Positions 17,219 through 26,702 of a stretch of DNA of 60,936 nt are shown here, one piece after another. Both the position numbers and the translations under genes were made by a program. Where the stretch lies: NCBI GenBank assembly GCA_021820445.1, contig JAKADN010000006.1, positions 1-60,936 of the forward strand, read 5' to 3'. This stretch comes from Nitrospirota bacterium (GTDB lineage: Bacteria; Nitrospirota; Leptospirillia; Leptospirillales; Leptospirillaceae). Position 1 is the stretch's first letter, and each line of letters begins with the position of its first letter. The notes beneath the pieces were generated by a model. It searched no databases. It had not been told where the DNA came from and worked only from the letters and a program-made list of their open reading frames with translations.

Positions 17219-19896
17219 GGCTGGCCTCCAAGAAAGGTCCGGACCTGCTGGAGGGCGACCTCAAGCCCCTTTCGGTCCTCCTCAAGAGTGACGACCTGGG
17301 CACGGTCCTTTTCCACCACCTCGGGGGGAGCCTTCCGGACGAAGTCTTCCCGTCCCAGCCGCCCCGAGATTTCGGCAATCTTTCCCGCGGTCTTCTCGAT
17401 CTCCTTCTCCAGACGGTCGACCTCTCGGGAAAAGTCCACCAGCCCCTCGAGTCCCAGGACCAGATATCCGTCCCGGAAGGGGGCACGAATGCCTCCGAGA
17501 GAGGGTTCGCCGGATCGGGAGAGGCGTCCAAGCCGGGCGAGAAAGGGCCAGAGAGCCTCGGGATCTCCCGCATCCCGGGAGGAGAGGACCAGGACGGCCG
17601 GTATTTCCTGGGTCGGTGGGATCTTCATGACGCTTCGCGTCTGCCGCACCGAGCCGATGATGGCCCGGATGCGCTCGAAGGACTCCCCCCACTCCGAAGG
17701 GATCCGGCCGGCCAGCGGCGCTTTCTGCGGAGCATGGCCCGTACAGCGGTTGGCGAACCCGAAAAGGCGGGAGAGTTCCTCCGTCACGAAGGGCATCAGC
17801 GGATGGGCCAGGTCCAGAAGGACCGATCCCACGGTCAGGAGCGTCCGGGCGGTCTCCTCCCGAAGAGGATCGGCGGGATCCCTCTCGAAGTCGACCTTCG
17901 TCGCCTCGAGATACCAATCGCAGAAGAGGCTCCAGGTAAAGCGGTAGACCAGGAGGGCTCCTTCGTCGTAACGGTAGGACTCCATGGCCTTGGCATAGTC
18001 TGCCTCGAGCCGGCCAAGCTCGAAAAGGATCCACCGGTTCGCGATTCCCTGGCAAGCGGCCGGATCGGCCAGAGGCACCGTTCCAGGGGGCACGACCAGG
18101 GAGATGTAGCGAAAGGCGCTCCAGAGCTTCGAGACGAAGTTCCGGGCCGCCTCCACGCGCTCGACCGAGAGGCGGATGTCTCGGCCGGGAGTGGCCAGAA
18201 GGGCCAGGGACAGGCGAAAAGCATCGGTTCCGAAGCGCTCCATGAGTTCCAGGGGGTCGACCACATTGCCTCGGCTCTTGGTCATCTTCTGACCGAACTC
18301 GTCCCGAACCAGGGCATGGATATAGACGTCCCGGAAGGGAACCTGCTCGGTGAGATAAAGCCCCATCATGATCATCCGGGCGACCCAGAAAAACAGGATG
18401 TCGAACCCGGTCACCAGAAGACTGGTCGGATAGAAGCGTCGGAGATCGGGCGTGTCGTCGGGCCACCCCATCGTCGCGAAGGGCCACAGGGCCGAGGAGA
18501 ACCAGGTGTCGAGGACGTCGGGATCCCGAACGAGGTTCGTTCCCCCGCAGGACGGACAGACGGAAGGATCCTCCCGGAGCACCGCGAGGTGGTGGCAATC
18601 CTGGCAGGTCCACGCCGGAATTCGGTGTCCCCACCAGATCTGGCGCGAGACGCACCAGTCCCGGATGTTGTCGATCCACTCGTAATAGGTCTTTTGCCAG
18701 CCTTCCGGAAAGAAACGTATTTTCCCGGAGGAGACGGCCTCCCGGGCCCGGACCGCCAAGGGGCCCATCCGGACGAACCACTGGAGGGAGAGCCGGGGCT
18801 CGACCTCCGTCTGGCACCGGTAGCAGACCCCGATGGCGTTCTTGTGGGGCTCACGACCCACGAGAGCCTCCGCAGACTCGAGCACCTCGGCCGCCCGGAT
18901 CCGGGCCTTGTCCCGAGGAAGGCCCGACAGTGGGCCGGCCATGGCGTTCATGACGCCCTGTTCGTCTATGACGGATAGATTCCCGAGAGCATGGCGTTGG
19001 CCGATCTCGAAATCGACCATCGAATGGCTTGGCGTGATCTTGAGGACCCCCGTCCCGAATTCGGGATCGACGGCGGCATCGGCCACGACCGGGATGGTCC
19101 GGTCGGTCATGGGAACCCTTACCCGACGGCCCACCCAGCCCTTGAAACGCGCATCATCCGGATGGACCGCCAGGGCCAGATCGGCCACCACGGTCTCCGG
19201 ACGCGTGGTCGCCACCGACAGGGATTCTTCGGGACGCTCCGCATCGACATAACGGACGGTAAAGAGCTCACCGTCCCGGTCGAGATGGGTCACCTCCACG
19301 TCGGACAGGGCCGTCAGGCAGCGGGGACACCAGTGGATCATCCGTTCCGCCCGGTAGAGCGCCCCGTCCTCATAGAGGCGAACGAAGACCTCCCGGACCG
19401 CCCGGGAAAACCCCGGGTCCATCGTGAAGCGCTCATGGTCCCAGGACAGAGAGGCCCCCAGGCGCCGGATCTGCTCCAGGATCCCGGAGCCGATCGACTC
19501 CTTCCAGCGCCAGACCCGCTCCACGAATGCCTCCCGCCCCAGGCTCTTGAAATCCACCCCTTCGGTGCGGAGCTGCTTTTCGACGACGTTCTGGGCGGCG
19601 ATCCCCGCGTGGTCGACCCCTGGAATCCAAAGGACATCGCACCCCTTCTGCCTCTGGTAGCGGGCGGCCACATCCTGGATCGTCAAGTTGAGGGCGTGGC
19701 CCATATGAAGGCGGCCAGTGATGTTGGGCGGAGGAACCACCATCGAAAAAGGCTCCCCGCCCGAAGGGGCGGCCGGGGGAGACTGCGACCACCGGAGAAG
19801 GGCTTCGGCTTCGACCCTTTCCCAGTCGAAGCGCTTCGGAAGGCCGGAGGCCTCTTCAGGGTCCGTCACGCCGTCCATGACATCACGATCACTCAT
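17215..19896 (-). CDS. valS: Valyl-tRNA synthetase
   Basis: 893 residues, normal for the family. The class I HIGH motif appears as PPNITGRLHMGHAL near residue 53, KMSKS as KMTKSRGN in the middle of the protein, and a C-terminal coiled-coil arm (VDRLEKEIEKTAGKIAEISGRL) typical of ValS is present. The editing domain lies between the two catalytic halves. The stop overlaps the nadC start by 4 nt; mltG ends 30 nt upstream. Confidence 0.97.
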   Translation of the reverse strand: MSDRDVMDGVTDPEEASGLPKRFDWERVEAEALLRWSQSPPAAPSGGEPFSMVVPPPNITGRLHMGHALNLTIQDVAARYQRQKGCDVLWIPGVDHAGIAAQNVVEKQLRTEGVDFKSLGREAFVERVWRWKESIGSGILEQIRRLGASLSWDHERFTMDPGFSRAVREVFVRLYEDGALYRAERMIHWCPRCLTALSDVEVTHLDRDGELFTVRYVDAERPEESLSVATTRPETVVADLALAVHPDDARFKGWVGRRVRVPMTDRTIPVVADAAVDPEFGTGVLKITPSHSMVDFEIGQRHALGNLSVIDEQGVMNAMAGPLSGLPRDKARIRAAEVLESAEALVGREPHKNAIGVCYRCQTEVEPRLSLQWFVRMGPLAVRAREAVSSGKIRFFPEGWQKTYYEWIDNIRDWCVSRQIWWGHRIPAWTCQDCHHLAVLREDPSVCPSCGGTNLVRDPDVLDTWFSSALWPFATMGWPDDTPDLRRFYPTSLLVTGFDILFFWVARMIMMGLYLTEQVPFRDVYIHALVRDEFGQKMTKSRGNVVDPLELMERFGTDAFRLSLALLATPGRDIRLSVERVEAARNFVSKLWSAFRYISLVVPPGTVPLADPAACQGIANRWILFELGRLEADYAKAMESYRYDEGALLVYRFTWSLFCDWYLEATKVDFERDPADPLREETARTLLTVGSVLLDLAHPLMPFVTEELSRLFGFANRCTGHAPQKAPLAGRIPSEWGESFERIRAIIGSVRQTRSVMKIPPTQEIPAVLVLSSRDAGDPEALWPFLARLGRLSRSGEPSLGGIRAPFRDGYLVLGLEGLVDFSREVDRLEKEIEKTAGKIAEISGRLGREDFVRKAPPEVVEKDRAQVVTLEEDRKGLEVALQQVRTFLGGQP

Positions 19897-19926
19897 TGTC
19901 GGTCCATCTTTCGCTCATAGGGTTAT

Positions 19927-20961
19927 TTACTGTTGTTGACTGTCCGGCTCGGTCCGACGCTCCCGCATGATTCGGCGGATGGCCCGGTCGTGCTCCGGAA
20001 GGGTCCGAGAAAAAATGGCGGCCGATCCGTGGCCGTCCGACACAAAGTACAGATAGGGGACCTCCTTCGGGAAGACCACGGCCTGAAGGGCCTCCGCACC
20101 AGGATTCGCAATGGGGGTCGGGGGAAGCCCTTCATGAAGGTAGGTGTTGTAGGGCGAATCGATCTTCAGATCCCCCGCCCTCAGGTGGTGGCGATGGGGA
20201 AGAAGGTAGAGGACCGTCGGATCGCTCTGGAGCTTCATCCCGCTGTGAAGACGGTTCAGGAAGACCCCGGCGATCAGGGGCATCTCCTGGCGCGTTCCCG
20301 ACTCCTTCTGGACGATGGAGGCGAGCGTCACCCCCTGGTTGAGGGTCAGACCCTGCGCAGAGAGGCGGGACTGCCACTCCGGAGACATCACCCTCCAGAA
20401 GCGCGAGACCATCATTTCGAGCACCTCCCGGGAGGTCGACCCCCGCGAGAAATAATAGGTGTTCGGAAACAGGTATCCCTCCAGCGAGGTGGAGGGGATC
20501 CTGAGCTTCTGCAGGAAGGCCGGATCGCTCATGAGGGCAAGATTCGCGTCCATCGACCCGATTCCCAGCCGGGTCATCCGGGCCGCGACCTGGGCGATCG
20601 TGAAGCCCTCCGGAACCGTCATCTTGCGGTAATACTTCTGTCCGGAGATCAGATCCCAGAGAATCCGGTAGGGACGATCCTCCGGTGAGATCTCGTACTC
20701 CCCCTCCCGAATGGCCCGGGCAAGCCCCAGCAGATCGCTCCAGAAAATGACCGTTTCCGGGTCGGAGACCGCCCCTTTCCTGGCCAGAGTCTGGATGACC
20801 TGCCGGAAGGGGGCCCCATGGGAAACGGTCAGCAGAAAGGGGGAGGCCTCCTCCTCCGGACGCCCCAGAAAGGCCGAGAGGGACCAGAAGACTCCCAGGA
20901 CCAGAAGAAGCAGAAAAAGGAGGGTCAGCCTTCGGAGGGTTGAAAAAAGAGGAACGTTCAC
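19927..20961 (-). CDS. mltG: Endolytic murein transglycosylase MltG
   Basis: 344 residues. One N-terminal helix at about 11-32, a LysM-like region, then the YceG catalytic core with ASIVQKESGTRQEMPLIAGVFLNRL; the Glu of VQKES is the family catalytic residue. The QSDPTVLY and DSPYNTYLHEGLPPTPIANPG motifs complete it. MltG cuts nascent glycan strands at the inner membrane and sets their length. Its start overlaps ruvX by 4 nt, the usual ruvX-mltG arrangement. Confidence 0.95.
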   Translation of the reverse strand: MNVPLFSTLRRLTLLFLLLLVLGVFWSLSAFLGRPEEEASPFLLTVSHGAPFRQVIQTLARKGAVSDPETVIFWSDLLGLARAIREGEYEISPEDRPYRILWDLISGQKYYRKMTVPEGFTIAQVAARMTRLGIGSMDANLALMSDPAFLQKLRIPSTSLEGYLFPNTYYFSRGSTSREVLEMMVSRFWRVMSPEWQSRLSAQGLTLNQGVTLASIVQKESGTRQEMPLIAGVFLNRLHSGMKLQSDPTVLYLLPHRHHLRAGDLKIDSPYNTYLHEGLPPTPIANPGAEALQAVVFPKEVPYLYFVSDGHGSAAIFSRTLPEHDRAIRRIMRERRTEPDSQQQ

Positions 20962-21500
20962 GGGTGCGGCCTCCTTGATTCGGGGGAGACGGTCTCCCTG
21001 TCGTCACCCCCCCCGGAGGTCGCCACCTTTTCCGCTTGCGCCGGCGCAGGGTCGTCGAGAAAGCCCTGAAGAAGCAGAACCGCCGCGAGGTCGTCGCATG
21101 GATCCTTCCGGCCTCGCTGCTTTTTTTTCGCGGGACGGAGCTCCCGGGCCCGGGAAGATGTCTGGCCTTCGTCATAAAAGAAAACGGGCAAGGAAAGTCG
21201 TTCCCCCACCTGTCGGCCTGCCTCGAGGAAAAGGGGGACCCGGGGGTTCGGGTCCCCGCTCAGATGGTAGTAGGGAACGCCAAAGACAAGGGCGACGACA
21301 CCGTTCTGGCGGACCAGGAACTCCAGTCGAGTCAGGACCTTTTCGTCATGGGAATCCGGAAGAAGGTCCTCCCCCGAGCGGACCAGAATCTCCAGGGGGC
21401 GGGCCAGGAGACGACCGGGGTCCGAGAGGGCGAGACCGATCCGGCGCCCACCCCAGTCAACCCCCATCAGCACGCCGACAGGCGTTGTCGAAAGGGGCAC
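20958..21500 (-). CDS. ruvX: Putative pre-16S rRNA nuclease / Holliday junction resolvase-like RuvX
   Basis: 180 residues from the GTG at 21500, 2 nt after the alaS stop. RNase H-like fold with GVDWGGRRIGLALSD near the start, FGVPYYHLSG in the middle and DEGQTSSRA, then DDLAAVLLLQGFLD. Catalytic acidic residues are all present. Starts at 21473 (GTG) or 21467 (ATG) also fit the family and none has a strong Shine-Dalgarno sequence, so the first few residues are uncertain. The C-terminal tail is long and disordered (about 25 residues). Confidence 0.88.
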   Translation of the reverse strand: MPLSTTPVGVLMGVDWGGRRIGLALSDPGRLLARPLEILVRSGEDLLPDSHDEKVLTRLEFLVRQNGVVALVFGVPYYHLSGDPNPRVPLFLEAGRQVGERLSLPVFFYDEGQTSSRARELRPAKKKQRGRKDPCDDLAAVLLLQGFLDDPAPAQAEKVATSGGGDDRETVSPESRRPHP

Positions 21501-21502
21501 CG

Positions 21503-24154
21503 TCAGGAACCGACCAGGGTTCTCCGGGCTTCCTCCCGGATCTCGGATCGGATCGATTCGAGGAAGTCCGGCCAGGAGGAGGGAGGCGATCCGCCTCCCT
21601 CGGCCCAGGTGGGTCGTCCGCCCCCCTTCCCGCCGAGGGAAGCGGCCATCTTTCGAATCCAGACATTCACGGGAAAACGCTTTTCCAGATCCTGGGAGGC
21701 CCATCCAAGAAGCAGGACTCCCCCTTCGGTCCGGCCCGCCAGGATGACGATCCCCGAAGAGAGGCGTCCCTTGAGGATGTCCATCCGGAGGCGGAGATCC
21801 CGTCCGTCCCGGCAATCCACGGCGGAAACCAGAATGCGGATCTCTCCGGCATCGAAGCCTTCGGCCAGGAGGCCGGCCGTCTCGACCTCGAAGAGACGGG
21901 ATTTCGTGGAGCGCAGCTCCTGCTCGAGTGTCTCCCGGGCCTTTTCGTCCGATTCAAGACGATCGAGAATCCGCCCTCCGGGAATCCGGAGATAGCTCCG
22001 GATGGAAGAGAGCTCTTCCCGCCACTTTTTCCCCTGTCCGTAAGCGGCGCTTCCGGCAAGGGCCTCGATGCGGCGAGTCCCCGCCGCCACCCCGGATTCG
22101 GAAGCCACATAGAGAAGGCCGATCTCGGAAAGCTCCCGGACATGGGTCCCCCCGCACAGCTCGACCGACATCCCGGGAACCTCGACCACCCGGACGCGGT
22201 CTCCGTACTTCTCGCCGAAAAAGGCCAGCGCTCCGCCCGCAAGGGCTTCCTGACGGGATTTTTCGGAGATCCTGACCGTCTCTCCCGTCGCAATCCAGCC
22301 ATTGACCATGGCTTCGATCCGGTCCACCTGCTCGGAGGTGAGAGGCTCACCGTGGGTGAAGTCGAAGCGGAGGCGGTCGGGCAGGACGAGGGATCCGGCC
22401 TGACGGACATGGTCTCCCAGGACCGACCGAAGGGCGGCATGCAGAAGATGGGTGGCGGTGTGGTGAATCCGGGCCCCCCGGCGCCAGGCCGGGTCCACGG
22501 TAAGCCTCACAGGGTTGCCCGTGGCCAGCGTTCCTGTCCGGACCCGGCCTCGGTGGGAGATCCATCCGGGATAGGGGCGATAGACCGATTCCACGGCGAC
22601 AGCCCCGGCGGGACCCGCGATTTCTCCCCGGTCGCCGACCTGGCCTCCCCCTTCGGGATAGAAGGGGCTCTCGTTGGTCACCACCTCGACCATCTCCCCC
22701 TCCGACACCTCTCGGACGGCCTCTCCGTCACGGACAAGAAACAGGAGCTCCCCGGTACTTTCGAGACGGTCGTATCCAACGAAGGGGACCGGCTTCGAAA
22801 GGGCCCCGGCGGGGACCGGGAAGGTGGCCTTCTGGCCGACCCAGGAACGGCGCCCCTGCTCCTTCTGCTCTCCCATGCGGGCCTCAAAGCCCTCGATGTC
22901 GACCTGAAAGCCTTCGGGGCTCACCCAGTCCGACACAACGTCGACGGGAATTCCGTGGGTGTCGTACAGCCAGAAGAGCGTCTCACCCGACAGGGATGAG
23001 GCCCCGCCCTTTTTGGCCTCTGCCATCGCTTCACGGACAAGGGGCAGACCGTATTCGAGTGTCCGCATGAAGCGCTCCTCTTCTTCGGCAAGGACCGCCG
23101 CCACCCGTTCGGTTCCTCCCGAGAGCTCGGGATAGGGGCCCCGCATCATCTCCACGAACCTTTCTCCCAGCTTCGGGAGAAAAGGATTGGGAAGGGACAG
23201 GTCAAGGCCGAACTGAACCGCCCGGCGGATGAAGCGGCGCAGGACGTATCCCCGTCCTTCATTGGAGGGGACGAGGCCTTCCCAAATCAGGAAATAGCTG
23301 GCCCGGATATGGTCGGCGATGACCCGGTAGGCAAAGTCCTTCGGGCCTTTCCCCTTGCCGTAGGGGATCCTGGAGAGAGACCCGATCGTCTCCATGAGAG
23401 GCATGAAAAGATCGGTCTCGAAGTTGCTCTCCACTCCCTGGAGAACCGAGGAGAGGCGTTCAAGCCCCATCCCGGTGTCGATCGAGGGTCGGGGCAGCGG
23501 GGAGAGGATCCCGGCCTCGTTTCTGTCGTACTGCATGAAGACGAGGTTCCAGATCTCGAGATAGCGGTCGCAGTCGCATCCGACGGCACAGGTGGGCCGG
23601 CCGCAGGAAAAGGCGGGCCCCTGGTCGACGAGGATTTCCGAACAGGGGCCACAGGGACCCGTGTTTCCCATTTGCCAGAAGTTGTCCTTTTCTCCCAGCC
23701 GGACGATCCTGGAGGGAGAAACCCCGGCCACGGTTTTCCAGAGGGCCTCCGCCTCGTCGTCCTCTTTGTAGACCGTCACCCAGAGCACATCGGGTGAAAG
23801 GCCGACCCGCTTTGTCAGGAACTCCCAGGCATAGGCGATCGCCTCCTTCTTGAAATAGTCCCCGAAGGAGAAATTCCCCATCATCTCGAAAAAGGTGTGA
23901 TGGCGACGGGTGAATCCGACCCGATCGAGATCGTTGTGCTTGCCTCCGGCGCGGACACATCTCTGGATGGAGACGCAGCGCTCCGAGGGAGGCGCCTCGG
24001 AACCGAGAAAGGCGTCCTTGAAGGGCACCATCCCGGCATTCGTGAAAAGGAGCGTGGCATCCCCCGAAGGTATCAGGGAAGAGGAAGGAACCCGCCGATG
24101 GCCGGCCCCCTCGAAAAAGGAATAGAAGTGATCCCGTATGCGCGGGGAGTCCAT
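21503..24154 (-). CDS. alaS: Alanyl-tRNA synthetase
   Basis: 883 residues. The class II core begins IRDHFYSFFEGAGHRRVPSS, and the editing domain has both zinc motifs, HHTATHLLHAAL and CGGTH. A C-terminal oligomerisation/C-Ala region follows, ending in the GGGRPTWAEGGG glycine-rich motif. It starts 4 nt after the recA stop; recA-alaS adjacency is common. Confidence 0.97.
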   Translation of the reverse strand: MDSPRIRDHFYSFFEGAGHRRVPSSSLIPSGDATLLFTNAGMVPFKDAFLGSEAPPSERCVSIQRCVRAGGKHNDLDRVGFTRRHHTFFEMMGNFSFGDYFKKEAIAYAWEFLTKRVGLSPDVLWVTVYKEDDEAEALWKTVAGVSPSRIVRLGEKDNFWQMGNTGPCGPCSEILVDQGPAFSCGRPTCAVGCDCDRYLEIWNLVFMQYDRNEAGILSPLPRPSIDTGMGLERLSSVLQGVESNFETDLFMPLMETIGSLSRIPYGKGKGPKDFAYRVIADHIRASYFLIWEGLVPSNEGRGYVLRRFIRRAVQFGLDLSLPNPFLPKLGERFVEMMRGPYPELSGGTERVAAVLAEEEERFMRTLEYGLPLVREAMAEAKKGGASSLSGETLFWLYDTHGIPVDVVSDWVSPEGFQVDIEGFEARMGEQKEQGRRSWVGQKATFPVPAGALSKPVPFVGYDRLESTGELLFLVRDGEAVREVSEGEMVEVVTNESPFYPEGGGQVGDRGEIAGPAGAVAVESVYRPYPGWISHRGRVRTGTLATGNPVRLTVDPAWRRGARIHHTATHLLHAALRSVLGDHVRQAGSLVLPDRLRFDFTHGEPLTSEQVDRIEAMVNGWIATGETVRISEKSRQEALAGGALAFFGEKYGDRVRVVEVPGMSVELCGGTHVRELSEIGLLYVASESGVAAGTRRIEALAGSAAYGQGKKWREELSSIRSYLRIPGGRILDRLESDEKARETLEQELRSTKSRLFEVETAGLLAEGFDAGEIRILVSAVDCRDGRDLRLRMDILKGRLSSGIVILAGRTEGGVLLLGWASQDLEKRFPVNVWIRKMAASLGGKGGGRPTWAEGGGSPPSSWPDFLESIRSEIREEARRTLVGS

Positions 24155-24158
24155 GATC

Positions 24159-25232
24159 CTACTCGCCTCCCCGACGGCTCGTCCGGGGGCTCGGCGAGGC
24201 CGCTTCCTCCGGAGCCGCCGGCTCGCTCCGGGAGGGAATTCCGGCTTTCTCGCGGATGGCTCGGTCGAGGGTCTTCAAAAGCTCGGGGTGGGATTTGAGG
24301 TGGGTTTTCACGCTCTCCTTCCCCTGGCCGATCTTTTCGGAACCCCAGGAATACCAGGACCCGCTTTTTTCGAGAATACCGTACTCGACCCCCAGGTCGA
24401 TCAGCTCTCCCGTGACCGAGACCCCCTCGTTGAAGGAGATGTCGAACTCCGCCTGACGGAAGGGGGGAGCCATCTTGTTCTTCACGATCTTGACCCGGAC
24501 CCGGTTCCCGAGAACCTGGTCCCCCTCCTTGATCGACTCGATCCGCCGGATATCCAGCCTCTGGGAGGCATAAAACTTGAGGGCGTTTCCGCCGGTCGTC
24601 GTTTCCGGATTGCCGAACATGACCCCGATCTTCATCCGGATCTGGTTGATGAAGATGACGACGGTGGAGGATTTGGAGATGGAGGAGGTCAGCTTTCGCA
24701 GGGCCTGGCTCATGAGACGGGCCTGGAGACCCATGTGGGAATCCCCCATGTCCCCCTCAAGCTCCGCCTTTGGAACCAGCGCGGCCACGGAGTCGATCAC
24801 GATCAGGTCGAGACTCCCGGAACGAACCAGCGTCTCGGCAATTTCAAGGGCCTGCTCCCCCGAGTCGGGCTGGGCGATCAAAAGGTCTTCCGTCCTGACG
24901 CCGAGCTTGCGGGCGTACGAGAGATCCAGGGCGTGCTCGGCGTCTATGAAGGCCGCCATTCCGTTTTTTTTGTGAACTTCGCTGATGGCGTGGAGGGCCA
25001 GTGTTGTTTTTCCCGAGGATTCCGGGCCATAGATCTCGACAATGCGGCCCTTGGGATATCCGCCGATTCCCAGGGCGATGTCGAGGGCCAGGGATCCGGA
25101 GGAGACGACCGGAGTTTCGATGATGGGGGCATCCTTTCCCATTCGCATGATCGACCCCTTGCCGAACTGCTTTTCAATCTGGGACAGGGCCAGGTCGAGG
25201 GAACGCTGTTTGCTTGCATCCTTGTCAGTCAA
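24159..25232 (-). CDS. recA: Recombinase RecA
   Basis: 357 residues from a TTG at 25232 with GGGAGA 5 nt before it. An upstream ATG at 25337 would overlap pgpA by 68 nt and add residues unlike the family. The protein begins [15 protein letters not shown], has Walker A GPESSGKT at 69-76, the [22 protein letters not shown] stretch and DNA-binding loops. It forms nucleoprotein filaments for recombination and SOS induction. No LexA-type box was found immediately upstream; expression probably comes from the pgpA transcript or an unseen promoter. Confidence 0.96.
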   Translation of the reverse strand: MTDKDASKQRSLDLALSQIEKQFGKGSIMRMGKDAPIIETPVVSSGSLALDIALGIGGYPKGRIVEIYGPESSGKTTLALHAISEVHKKNGMAAFIDAEHALDLSYARKLGVRTEDLLIAQPDSGEQALEIAETLVRSGSLDLIVIDSVAALVPKAELEGDMGDSHMGLQARLMSQALRKLTSSISKSSTVVIFINQIRMKIGVMFGNPETTTGGNALKFYASQRLDIRRIESIKEGDQVLGNRVRVKIVKNKMAPPFRQAEFDISFNEGVSVTGELIDLGVEYGILEKSGSWYSWGSEKIGQGKESVKTHLKSHPELLKTLDRAIREKAGIPSRSEPAAPEEAASPSPRTSRRGGE

Positions 25233-25269
25233 TGGAATCTCCCTTGAAGGTAAAGGTGTGGCCGTCCGG

Positions 25270-25734
25270 CTACCGGCCGGGGAAAAGGGCAAACGCGAGG
25301 GTAAGGAGCGCCGCCGCCAAAAGGCCGGCTCCCGCATCGTCCAGCATCACCCCGAAACCTCCCGGAGCCCTTTCGAGCCAGCGAATGGGCGGAGGTTTCA
25401 GAATATCAAAGAAGCGAAAAAAGACAAAAGCCAATCCCCCTCCCAGAAGCGTATGGGGGGCCGCCAGCAGGGCGATCCCTTGGCCGAACCATTCATCGAT
25501 CACCACGCAGGACGGATCGGAGAGGCCGGTCTCTTCGATCGCCTTTTGCGAGGCCACCGTCCCCAGAATTCCCAGGGCCGCGAGAATCCCGGACAGCCCC
25601 GTCGTGGAAAGCGGGGGCAGAAGCTCCCAGAATGCGACGCACCCGAGACTCGCATAGGTTCCCGGAGCGCCAGGGATCATCCCCACGCCGCCGGTCGTGT
25701 AGATCCACCTCCAGCCGGAGGATCGGAGAGCCAA
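25270..25734 (-). CDS. pgpA: Phosphatidylglycerophosphatase A
   Basis: 154 residues from a TTG at 25734; the Shine-Dalgarno sequence is weak. Family motifs are [16 protein letters not shown] near residue 16, [12 protein letters not shown] near 78, and [13 protein letters not shown] followed by [12 protein letters not shown]. Several membrane helices. It dephosphorylates phosphatidylglycerophosphate to phosphatidylglycerol at the inner membrane. It follows the cysteine-rich gene by 6 nt. Confidence 0.92.
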   Translation of the reverse strand: MALRSSGWRWIYTTGGVGMIPGAPGTYASLGCVAFWELLPPLSTTGLSGILAALGILGTVASQKAIEETGLSDPSCVVIDEWFGQGIALLAAPHTLLGGGLAFVFFRFFDILKPPPIRWLERAPGGFGVMLDDAGAGLLAAALLTLAFALFPGR

Positions 25735-25740
25735 GGAGGG

Positions 25741-26454
25741 TCAGGACCGAAGGGAAGATCCCGCCGACCGGACATGGCGATCGAGGGCTTCATAGAAGGC
25801 ATCCCCCAGGAAAAAGCGGATCGTTCCCTCCATGGACTCGTACAGGAGCGGCCCGAGATTGCTTTCGTGACAGGGCAGATGAGAGAGGAAGGGGGTGGTC
25901 TGGACTCCCAGGATGGTCCGGGAACCCTCCTGATAAATGGCCAGCGGGTACTGGACGCAGTCTGCGGGCTTCAAGGCCATCCAGGACATCCCTTTATCAA
26001 GAGCATAGGCATGGATGGAGCAATGCTCCTCCCCGTCCGGACCATGGGCCAGGAAGAGGCAGGAATCATGGTCCTCGCCCCTAACGATGAGGTTGCAGCG
26101 GTAGTCGGCCTCCAGGGGGAACATGCGGGCCATGGCATTCACCTCGTCGACATCGAGTTCGCAGCCGTCGGGGCACTGTTCGGAACAGTCGGCCTCAAAT
26201 GTTCCGCGGGTCCTGTAAATCTCCTGACGGTCGAGGTCCATGTAGGGCAAGATTCCGTCCATATGGGACTCGATCCTGCGTTTTTCTCCGGGTGCTAGGA
26301 TGTTCGACCGGTAACAGCAGGTCGAATGGCACTTTTGAAGGACAACGTCACAGGTGTAGGTGGTCGTCCAGAACTTCGGATCGACCCACACACCGGAAAT
26401 CTCGACCAATTCTGGCCGTATTCCTGGAAAGGGGACAAACTGGGTCACTGCCAT
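25741..26454 (-). CDS. Cysteine-cluster protein, DUF3109/YkgJ-like
   Basis: 237 residues with 12 cysteines (35, 42, 46, 47, 90, 94, 98, 120, 132, 145, 166, 195). The first group, CDVVLQKCHSTCC, and later CSIH and ADCVQYPLAI resemble the CxxxxCxxxCC/CxxH pattern of DUF3109 and YkgJ-type proteins, thought to hold zinc or an iron-sulfur cluster. Function is unknown. It heads the long pgpA-recA-alaS row and is divergent from a secreted-protein gene. Confidence 0.75.
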   Translation of the reverse strand: MAVTQFVPFPGIRPELVEISGVWVDPKFWTTTYTCDVVLQKCHSTCCYRSNILAPGEKRRIESHMDGILPYMDLDRQEIYRTRGTFEADCSEQCPDGCELDVDEVNAMARMFPLEADYRCNLIVRGEDHDSCLFLAHGPDGEEHCSIHAYALDKGMSWMALKPADCVQYPLAIYQEGSRTILGVQTTPFLSHLPCHESNLGPLLYESMEGTIRFFLGDAFYEALDRHVRSAGSSLRS

Positions 26455-26467
26455 CGGGGTCTAAATC

Positions 26468-26477
26468 CTAGCGCTAG
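26468..26477. promoter_or_regulatory. 10-bp palindrome before the cysteine-cluster gene
   Basis: CTAGCGCTAG is a perfect palindrome 14 nt before the start of the minus-strand gene. Its position suits an operator overlapping the promoter or ribosome binding region, but ten bases is little evidence. Confidence 0.25.
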
Positions 26478-26570
26478 ATCTTCGATTGATCGGGAAATCC
26501 CTGACGCAGATACCTCTTCCCTGTCCCGGGAAGGGCTCTGTCCTCGACTCAGGAGCATTCTCGCGTTTTC

Positions 26571-26598
26571 TTGAAAAAATCCCGTCTTTCAGTATAAT
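26571..26598 (+). promoter_or_regulatory. Sigma-70-type promoter for the secreted-protein gene
   Basis: TTGAAA (26571-26576), a 16-nt spacer and TATAAT (26593-26598). This is among the closest matches to consensus in the window and points at the gene starting at 26703. The expected start site is near 26605, leaving a leader of about 98 nt with a G/C stem (GGGGGAGG and CCCTCCCC arms). Confidence 0.7.
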
Positions 26599-26702
26599 TC
26601 CTTCGACAGAATCCGTAAAGCCGGGGGATCGTCTCCGCACCTTCCCGACCTTCGGGGGAGGAACCGGGTCCCTCCCCTGACCCCAGACAAGGAGCCAGCC
26701 GC

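Noticed and set aside
20711-22999. 762-codon plus-strand frame opposite mltG, ruvX and alaS
   Set aside because: Antisense to three identified genes and rich in Arg/Gly/Pro, the usual sign of a GC-rich shadow.
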